From contig AP031355.1 in assembly GCA_037833965.1 (NCBI GenBank), forward strand, positions 14,347,501 through 14,411,500: a DNA stretch of 64,000 bases, given 5' to 3'. This stretch comes from Marchantia polymorpha subsp. ruderalis (Eukaryota > Streptophyta > Marchantiopsida > Marchantiales > Marchantiaceae). Positions 52,534 through 61,200 of the stretch are shown piece by piece. Below the pieces are notes generated by a model. The model was not told where the DNA came from and searched no databases. It worked only from the letters and a program-made list of their open reading frames with translations. Every line of letters begins with the position of its first letter. Positions within the stretch are counted from its first letter, which is position 1. Position numbers and translations under genes: made by a program.

Positions 52534-55497
52534 CTATCCCAAACGCTGCAACGCCGCGGACACCTCCGCCTCGAGGGTGAACATGGTATCCCGCGCCTTG
52601 GACAGAAAAGAGTCTAACTTCTTTGCCACCTTCCGCCGACTCCTACTGTCACCTGACAACAACCCGGCTGCACGAAGCTCTAACTCACGCAGTGTGAGTT
52701 TCTCCTGCGCCGCCACTTCCCAGTGGGCGTAGCCCTTGAGACAGTGGGCGACTCGCCTCGCCATCTCCTCCTTCGTACGATCTGCCTTTCGCCTGCGATC
52801 GTCTTCAATTACTACCAACTGCGATTCGGCCTCCGCACGCTCCGCTCTCAATTCCCCGCACTCCGACTGTAGCCTGCGGATTAAATCCTCATCCGCCTGT
52901 CGTGCGAGCTGACACTCCGCCAACAACCGCGTATGTCGCACGAGCTCCTCTGACAGAATCTGATTCTGAGTTTTCTCAGAAATCAATTCTTCCGTGGTCT
53001 TTACCACATCCCTGGTGAGCTCTTCCAGTCTCGCCTTCTTCAATGTGTCGTAGTGGCTGTGCGTCTTCAGCACGAGATTATATTGTCCCCACAAACAGTC
53101 ATGCTTCTCCCGCAATTCCTTCAGCTCCCGGTCCACCCTAGCTAGTAGCTTGCTGGTGTGGACTTTAGTGCGAGTCCGCCTGCGCACTAACTCGATGTAG
53201 GACCCCGGCTGAAGTGGATCGGCGTATTTATCAAATTTGCGATCCAAGTACTTCAGCAGAGGTAGTACCTGCTCAGAGAGCGCCGCCGCCGGCGCTCCAA
53301 CAATTTCCTCCTCCTCCTCCTCAGTATCTCCTGATCCCGACATTGCTTATGTGGAGCCTCCGTCGTCATCATCCGAGGGAAGGATTTCGGTCGCCATTGA
53401 TTGCGTTGGCGACTGACCCGAGTGGGGCTGCGAGTTGTCTACGGGTGCTGCCGCCGAAGGCACTCCTGCAGCTTCGCTGCTCCCCGCTAAAATGTCCAAG
53501 GCGGTGGATGAATGCGGTCGTGCTGCATTCCCATCCCCCACCTGTCGATCGTCGACTATGTCCTCTTCGCCGCCGACGTCCGCCGCCGAAGGCGATCGAG
53601 CAGAATGTGTCTACGCGGGGTGTAATTGCGCATCGCGCACCCGAATTTCGTCCCGCGGACAGACAATCCGCTCCTCCGTTAGGTCCCGCTCTCTCGGTCG
53701 GTCCTGCGCGAGGGCTGCGTGTGGCCTGTGCGTAGGTGCAAATACCGGCGCCTTGTCCGCCGCAGGCGCAGCGCCTAAGGCGTCAATCGCCGAAGGCGAC
53801 AGAGCAGGAGGCCGCTTGCCCGATGTCCCTGGCCCCGAAGGCCCTACCGCCGAAGGCGCATTTGCCGGCGGATTACCCGCCGAAGGTGCGGTCTCCGCAC
53901 GCTCCCTACTCAAAACTCGCTGACCCGAAGGCCCTGGCGCCGAAGGCGCAAATCGCGGCGCGTTGTACGCCGGAGGGTCTGGTCCCGAAGGCCCTTGACC
54001 CGAAGGCGGATCTTCCGCCGGCTCCTTCCCCTTCCTACGTTGGATCGGGGGTGAATCCTGCCTGTGCGTAGGCGGCCGCCTGTGCATAGGCGAACTTTCT
54101 CTGCCTACGCGTAGGCGGAGGTCCACGTCCGCTTGAGGTCGCCTTTCCGCTGAAACTCGCCTGTGCGTAGGCGGAACACTCGCCCGCATCGCACGTGGTA
54201 ACTCCGGAGGCTTTTGGCCCGAAGGCCGCCTCTCGTCCGTCGGAGGTGTAGCGTGGTCCGCCGCACCTGCGGACGTCCGCGCTCTCTCGCTCCTCTCTGG
54301 CGACGCACTTCCCTTCTCCGTGGCGATCGTGGCCGTGTCCGCGCTACTGGCTGGTAACACAAGCCTGCGCGCCTTCTGCTTCGGCCGGCTGCACACTTCG
54401 TGCAGTGGCCGCTGTCGTATGGGAGCAGTGGGTTCACGATGCTGCTCCTCCTCGGACTCCTCTCTCCATCGACGCTTCCGCGACACTCTTGCTGCGGGTG
54501 TGCTTCTTCCCTCGTCTCTCCGTGTCGGTGGAGTAGAAGCTGGTGACTCCTCTGCATTGGTGTCGACCTCGTTATCCCGCACATACTTCCCGGGATGGTC
54601 GACGGACAATGGCGGAAAGCGAGCGAGCTCCGCCGCAGTCAAACAGTTCCTCTGCCGATAGAAATTGATCAAGAAAGGGGAGAGGTGATTGACAGTTCCC
54701 CCCTTCTCCTCGAATGCGTGCTGTCGCATCACTCTGTGCAGGATGCTCGCCCAGTGAATTGGAGCTACCTCGATGATGAGCTCCACAAAAGAAACCTGCC
54801 ACAAGGTGATGTAGGAGGTGTGGTGTGGCTGCAGCAATTGCAGCAGCGCCGCTGCTAAAGTTCGGCGGAAGCGATCTTTGTAGTCGCGGGTCTTGTACCC
54901 ATTTTTGGTAGACCTCTCCCGCTTGAACAATTCCACAAATTGCGCATCGTCTTGCTTTGACACCTTGACGCTCTCACTATCAAAGAGAAGGTGCCCTTCG
55001 ATGCCGGCACACCTCCCCAATGCCTGCGCCCAATCTTGGACGGTCCACCGATCGACATGCGGACGCAATCCGCGCGTAGGTGGTCGCTGTGGTTCCAGCC
55101 ATTCGCGCACCATGTCCACACAAATGTAATTCCATCCCCACAGCAAGAAATCGAGCTTTCTTGCGATCAGCCGTTCTTCGTAGGCACGCAACCCGTTCTG
55201 TGGAAGCCGGAGCGGCAGTATCCGCAATCTGTTCAGCTTCGACATTGCGTTCTTGAAATTAGCTTGCTCGCTAATTCTCTCTCTGCTCCGCTCAAGCTCC
55301 TTGCTCCCTCTGCAAACTCTAATCTCACTCAATTCCAAATCGCGCGCACTCAATTCTCTCTCAATCAACAAGTAATCCTCCGCGCGGCGATGTCTGGGAT
55401 GCTTAGCAGCTAGCAGGTGGACGCGCGCAGCTCGCACTAGAACATGAAATCGCGAATTCAAGAATGCGGCGCCCTCCGTCTCCCGGTCGAAGGTCAT
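52534..55497 (-). pseudogene. U3-encoded protein of LTR I (broken)
   Basis: N-terminal portion MTFDRETEGA ... MSKLNRLRI, conserved domain (LLWGWNYICVDMVREWL, RGLRPHVDRW, LGRCAGIEGH, GGTVNHLSP), Pro/Ser-rich middle and coiled coil are all recognisable. It is broken in a few places. It is diverged from C and D yet keeps the domain landmarks, so it is a third sequence lineage within the minus-strand group. Confidence 0.75.
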
Positions 55498-56062
55498 GGT
55501 CGGCTCTTGGTCGTGAGGGTCGAATCACTTGATGGCCGTGTCGGCTCTACGCTAAAACGGTCTCCACTCTCACGCGCGGCTTCACGCTCCGCCGACGCTG
55601 ATTTAACTCCCACGCTTGAATTGGCAAATTTGAACTCCGCTAGCGTACTACGCCGCGGACAGGGGTGCGCAGCGCCGAAGGCGGATTTCTCGCCTTGCGC
55701 GCTACACTCGTTCGTACCGCTCCTCGGCCAATCCTCCTACACCGAAGGCGATCGTCCGCGCATCGGACAAAAGTTGAACACCCTTCTGCGTAGGCGGAAT
55801 CCCCGGCGGAATCTCCGTCGGCGCGGAACTTCATCCGCCTGTGCGTAGGCGCTCGCCTGCGTGTAGGCGAATTCCGTCCGCGCTGCTGCGCTGGCGCGGA
55901 AGGCGTTGACCGCGGTCAACAGGCTTCGTCCAGTCTGTCCATTTCTTGTCTCTCCGTCGGCGCTCTCGCCGCCGCAACTCCGTCCGACCGAAGGCGCATC
56001 CATCCGTTCCGTCCGTACATTCCGTATGGTCCGTACGGATTTTACTACTCCGGTGGTTCCTC

Positions 56063-56156
56063 TGAGCCCAACCTTCCCACCCTTCAGCGTTTGTAGTCCA
56101 GGTGGGGGTTCGAACTCCCATAATCTAACTTCTCTGATCACAAGCCATGTTCTCAC
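56063..56156 (-). repeat. Inverted-repeat segment (right copy)
   Basis: 56,063-56,128 is the inverted match of 48,911-48,977 (ATTATGG(A/G)AG, CCACCTGGACTACAAACGC, GAAGGGTGGGAAGGTT). It ends in TGTTCTCACA at 56,156, close to the terminal TGTGAGCACA of the left copy. GTGTAT follows it (56,157-56,162) and also precedes the left copy (48,851-48,856). Confidence 0.6.
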
Positions 56157-56990
56157 AGTGTATTCAAGACAATGAGATGATAAACACTTGCTCTTCCATA
56201 GACAAATTGTCCAAAACTGAAACTAACACCTGCTGCCTACTATTTCCACAAGAGCATCAGACAAGCTCTTTGTTACATAAAGATCTAACCCAACTCTAGG
56301 TGACTTCCTCAATACTACAGCCGCTGGGAGCTTTCCTAGATCCCAATTCCACTCCCAATTCCTACTCATATTTCAGCATTGATTTCTCAGCTTCCACCTT
56401 CAGACCCCACCAGATTCCTCTCTCAGATTCAACTCTCCCTTTCCAGTTTCAAATTCAGATTCCGACTGTCAGATTTCAGTCTCAGATTTCACTTCACTCT
56501 CAGCTCCCATTCTAAGATCTTCCACTCTGATCTCAGATCCCACTCACAGATTTTACACTTCAATCTCAGATCCCACTTAAATTTCACTCTCAAATACAAC
56601 TCTCCACCCACGAGAGTTTGCTTCCTCCTACTTCGAACTCTCCACACTCCCCTCCTAACTCTCACCACTTCCCTGCGAAAAATCGCTCACACCACACTCT
56701 ATCCTACGACCGATACCACTTCCGTCTCCACACACGCACACCTCAAGCTCTCGCACACTGGTGCACTCCCAACTCTCCGCTCCCAGGCCGAACACACCAC
56801 CAGGTCTCAGCTCCAAGGCCGAACACACCACCTCGAAAATCCAAGGCCGAGACACCCACAGCCCGCCTGCATGCCCCACCCGCAATGATGGGTAGCTGCC
56901 TGCTCCCCCTGCGCGACTTCACGCCGCCGCCGCCACCACACCTGTACATTCTACATTCCTGACCACCCGATCTCCGCCAAAGAGAATCTT
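56157..56990. other. Pyrimidine-rich non-coding stretch
   Basis: On the plus strand it is strongly C/T-rich, with loose repeats of TCAGATTCC/CTCAGATCCCA (about 56,400-56,600). It holds no convincing gene; frames through it look like products of base bias. It is probably LTR or leader sequence of an element related to H, read on the minus strand as purine-rich. Confidence 0.45.
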
Positions 56991-57599
56991 CTTCCGCGCA
57001 CCGCCAAAGGCATCCACCCGCCGAAGACGCACGACCGCACCTTTGCCTATCTATAACAGTCACTTCCGACACCTATAACTCACAGATCCTTGCTCCGTTT
57101 CAAAAGTTCTTGGGCTCGTTGGAACGAGCAAGTCGAGCTCTTTCCAACGAAACCCTAAATGAGTCAACCCGTTACGAATTGCGAAAGTTATGCCGGTTTT
57201 ACCCTTCGCCGAAGGCACACCGCCGAAGGCCTGTTATCTGTTATCGCCGAAAGCGCCCGCACGATGTTCGCCGGTTGGATGTCTTCCGGTTTGATATCCT
57301 CTGGTTCGATGTTGTCCTACCCTATCCGCCGCTTTCAACGCTCATAACTCAGTGACGGCTTATCCGTTTGAAGAGTTCTTGGTCTCGTTGGAACGAGCGT
57401 CGCAAGGTTTTTCCAACGAGACCCTAATCAAGTCAAACCGTTAACAAATGAAAAATATATGCCGATTTTCTTGTTTCGCCGAAGGCCCGTGCACGATGTT
57501 CACCGGCTCTGAGTTCGCCGACCCCGAGTTCGCCGATTCGGAGTTAGCCGACTCTGAGTTCTCCGACCTCGTATTGCCGAAGGCCTGCTCGCTGTTGTC

Positions 57600-57750
57600 G
57601 CGAAGGTGTCCGAAGTCGGAGACGTCCGGAGCCGTCCGGAGCCGAAGACGTCCGAAGCCGGAGACGTCCGAAGCCGGAGACATCCGGTGCCGAAGACGTC
57701 CGAAGCCGGAGACGTCCGAAGCCGGAGGCGTCCGGAGCCGAAGACGTCCG
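57600..57750. repeat. GTCCGAAGCCGGAGAC-type tandem repeat
   Basis: About seven tandem or near-tandem units of 15-18 bp (GACGTCCGAAGCCGGA with variants). Every frame through it is open and repetitive, so the apparent small proteins here are artefacts. Confidence 0.75.
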
Positions 57751-58125
57751 AAGCCGAACTCGCCTCAACCCTTCCCATCAGTAACTTCCGACACTCACAA
57801 CTCAGTGATGCCTTATCCGTTTCAAGACTTCTTGGTCTCGTTGAAACAAGCGTCGCGAGCTCTTTCCAACAAGACACTAATTGAGTCAAGGTGTCACACA
57901 TTGAAAACGTTATGAGGGTTTCACTGTTTCGCCGAAGGCCTTTCCCCGAAGGAACTTCACCGAAGGCACTTCGCCGGAGACCCTGCCCTGAAGGCCCCCT
58001 TCCGCACCTTTGTCTACTAACTATTACACCAACTCCTAATCTTGCCAAAACTTCCAGAAAACTCCAAGCACAACTTTGCAAGAGCTTAAATCTAAACTTT
58101 TAACTCTCATAAGGTTAAAAAGACA

Positions 58126-58149
58126 TGTGAGCACAGTTTTGTGCTCACA
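58126..58149. repeat. Palindrome TGTGAGCACA-GTTT-TGTGCTCACA
   Basis: Perfect 10-bp arms with a 4-nt centre. Together with 58,107-58,125 it is the inverted partner of 48,857-48,897. It marks the presumed LTR start of H. TGGCGACCATCAGGGG, which resembles a primer binding site, begins 5 nt to its right, although this should be the polypurine side of H. Confidence 0.65.
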
Positions 58150-58207
58150 TCATTGGCGACCATCAGGGGAAGATTCCTGAATCTCTAGCTCTGCAGGTTA
58201 GACAGCT

Positions 58208-61200
58208 TCAAATCCGATACTGCTTGCATCTACTTCCTGCAGTGCGTGTGGGGAAAACTTCTCCATTGAACGTTTCCAACTGCACTGAGTTGTTTGGAAA
58301 TACCTCACGAATCAGATAAGGCCCTAACCATACTGCATCAAACTTTCCTGGGAACTCAAGCTTCCTACCATCTTGGAGCATCACCATCATACCTGGCCTC
58401 AAAGTCCTTTTCTTATGCTTCTTGTCAAAGGTGATCTTTCTCCTCCGTTGAATGGCCTCAATATGTTGAGCACTCATTCTCCTCCTCTCATCAAGCTCTT
58501 CTAATGTCGTCAGCCTATTCCTTAATGACTGACTGTTTGTAAGCCGTGACTGCACTGCAACTCGGAGTGATTCCACCTCGAATTCGATGGGGAGAGTGGC
58601 CTCCAATCCATACACTAAAGAAAATGGCGTTGCCTGGGTCGTCACCTTGAAAGTTGTCCGATAAGCCCACAATGCTGCTGTCAGCTTGGTGTCCCAATCC
58701 CTTTTTGAGTCAACCACCGTCTTGCGAAGAATACTCACCAGAGTTCCATTGACTCGCTCTGTCTGACCATTGGTTTGTGGATGATACGGAGTAGTTTTTC
58801 TGTGATCTATCTGAAATCTATCTGTCATTTCTCGAATTACAGAATTCAGAAAATGCGAGCCCCTATCACTCACTAAAATTTTCGGACATCCAAAACGGGA
58901 GATAATATTTTTGTACATAAAATTGGCAGCATGCACTGCTGTATTCGTCTTGACTGCTCTGGCCTCTGCCCACTTGGTCAGGTACTCCGTGGCCACTACA
59001 ATGTAAGCCATGCCTCTTGACGAATGAGGATGAATCTCACCGATATAATCAATTCCCCATTTTTCAAAAGGTACAAGAGGCAATGAAACGTGTAGAGGCA
59101 TCTCCATTCGAAGGTCATTCCTAGCATACCTCTGACAGGCATCACAGCGCTTCACATATTCATGAGAGTCCCTAAACAATCTAGGCCAGAAGTATCCCGC
59201 TCTAAGTATTTTCTGACCTGTAAGTTGGCCAGAAAAATGTCCTCCACAAGCACTGTCGTGGCAAGCCTCTAAAATTGCGGGAACCTCCACTTCTGACACA
59301 CACCTTCTCAGAACACCATCAACTCCCCTTCTAAACAATCTGTGACCAATCACTGCGAAATGTCTACTGTTGACTCTCACCTTCCTCCTTTCCTCCTTAG
59401 TCCAATCACTTGACAACTGCTGAGTTGTCAAAAACTCTACTATTCCAGCATACCATTCTGGCTGAGCTGTTACTACAAAAAGACTATCATCTATCAATCT
59501 ATCATCTAATGGACAAGTCCCTACATTCTCCGACAGCCTAGATAGATGGTCGGCCTGCAAGTGCATGCGACCAAGTTTATACTCCACAGTGTAGTCAAAT
59601 TCCTCCAGCAATAAAACCCACCTGGCCAATCTTCCACTAAGCTCCGCCTTGTTCACCAGATATTTGATTGCCATATGATCAACGAAAAAAACGACTGGAT
59701 TACAGATCAGATAATGTCTAAACTTCTTGACAGAAAAAACCATGGCCAAGCACTCCCTCTCGGTCATAGAATAGTTTCTCTCCGCTGGATTCAACTGCCT
59801 ACTGGCATAAGCGATTGGCAAGTCCTTCCCCTTCTCTCCTGTAGACTGACACAACGCACTACCCACTGCTACACTACTTGCATCACAAAAAACGTGAAAA
59901 GGCATGCTCCAGTCAGGAGGCCTCAACACCGGATAAGTACTCAACCTGGACTTCAATTCTTCAAAAGCTTCTTGACAAGCATCTGTCCACTCAAACCTGT
60001 TCTCCTTCCTCAACAATTGAGTAATATGCACTACAATCTTGGCAAAGTCAGGAATCAACTCTCTATACCACCCTACATGTCCCAATAATTTGGCTACACC
60101 CTTGGCATTCGTGGGAGTTGCCAATCCTTCAATGACTGCAATCTTATCAGGATCCGGTTCTTTTCCCTTCTCACTCACAACATAACCCAAAAGAACTCCT
60201 CTCAGAACACCTAGGAATGTCTTCTCAGGATTCAGAGCTAGCTGCATTCTTCTACATCTAATGAGAGCTTTTCTAACACACTGCAGATGCTCATCAGCAC
60301 TTGACTGAGTGCTAAAATCGTCCACAAAAACTGTCATAGACTTGTATAACAAATCCGTGAAAATATACATCACCAACCTTTGGAATGTGGCTGGTGCATT
60401 GCACAATCTGAAAGGCATAACAACCCATACAAAAGTTCCCCACGGAGTTGTGAAGGCTGTTTTGTGAACATCTTGCACTGCTATGGAAATCTGATTGTAG
60501 CCAGCATATCCATCCATGAACGTGTACCTCGCATGACCTCCAACTTCCTCCAAAAGCAGCGTGATAAAAGGTAAAGGAAAGTGATCCTTCTCAGTACAGG
60601 CATTCAGCTTCCTATAATCCACACACACTCTAAGTTTCCCATTCTTCTTCTTGACCAAAACCATAGGAGAAACCCAATCCGTGATCTCTACAGGCTTAAT
60701 GAATCCAGCTTTGAGTAATCTCTCCAATTCTGCTCGAACTAACAACTGTAACTGTGGGTTCATTCTTCTCTCCTTCTGTCTAATAGGCTTAGCTCCAGGG
60801 ACCAGAGAAATCCGATGCTCCACCATTTCACGAGGTACTCCCTTCAACTCATCATACGACCAAGCAAAGGTATCACTGAATTCATCTACCAACTCACCAT
60901 ACTTATGTATCTCATCCTCTCCTAGGTTAGAACCCATCTTCATTTGCTTCAACTCTCCTCCTCTGATGGACACCTCCACATATTTCCAGTCTTCCTCCGC
61001 CACATGAGTTTGTTCCTCCGAGCTTTGATACCAATCTGGAGGGACCTGAGGATAGTCCCTGACGTCTTGGCCCACCACAATTCCGGTTGATGTAGTCTTG
61101 AAATGCAAGGGTTCCTCCAACTTCGCAGTTTGCACAGTATTCTCCTCCTCTTGAGTTCCATCAACATGCACGAAATCCACGTCAGTAATATCCAACTCGT

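Larger units (their letters stand above)
49048..56062 (-). mobile_element. LTR I (truncated), containing solo LTR J
   Basis: Minus-strand LTR of the main family. R-U5 begins at its terminus (49,048), is interrupted by J (49,349-51,829), and resumes at 51,835. A broken U3 frame follows (52,534-55,497). The upstream U3 end is missing beyond 56,062, so no target duplication can be confirmed. Its hairpin (AAGGC-GTCTT-GCCTT) and U5 resemble F, so I and F belong to one subgroup. Confidence 0.8.
56990..58149 (-). mobile_element. Probable 3' LTR part of element H
   Basis: It lies directly downstream (minus strand) of the H gag-pol stop and begins TGTGAGCACA at 58,149. It contains about three copies of the CTCGTTGGAA/TTCCAACGAG unit (near 57,120, 57,385 and 57,845) separated by CGCCGAAGGC-rich DNA and a GTCCGAAGCCGGAGAC tandem (about 57,600-57,750). 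The far end of the LTR was not identified, and the 5' LTR is outside the window. Confidence 0.5.

Noticed and set aside
56300-57072. Frames of 70-169 codons in the C/T-rich stretch
   Set aside because: Amino-acid content (Ser/Leu/Pro/His/Thr) follows the base bias; no domain or homologous copy was seen.
57448-58081. Repetitive frames of 80-193 codons
   Set aside because: Products of the GTCCGAAGCCGGAGAC tandem repeat, open on both strands.
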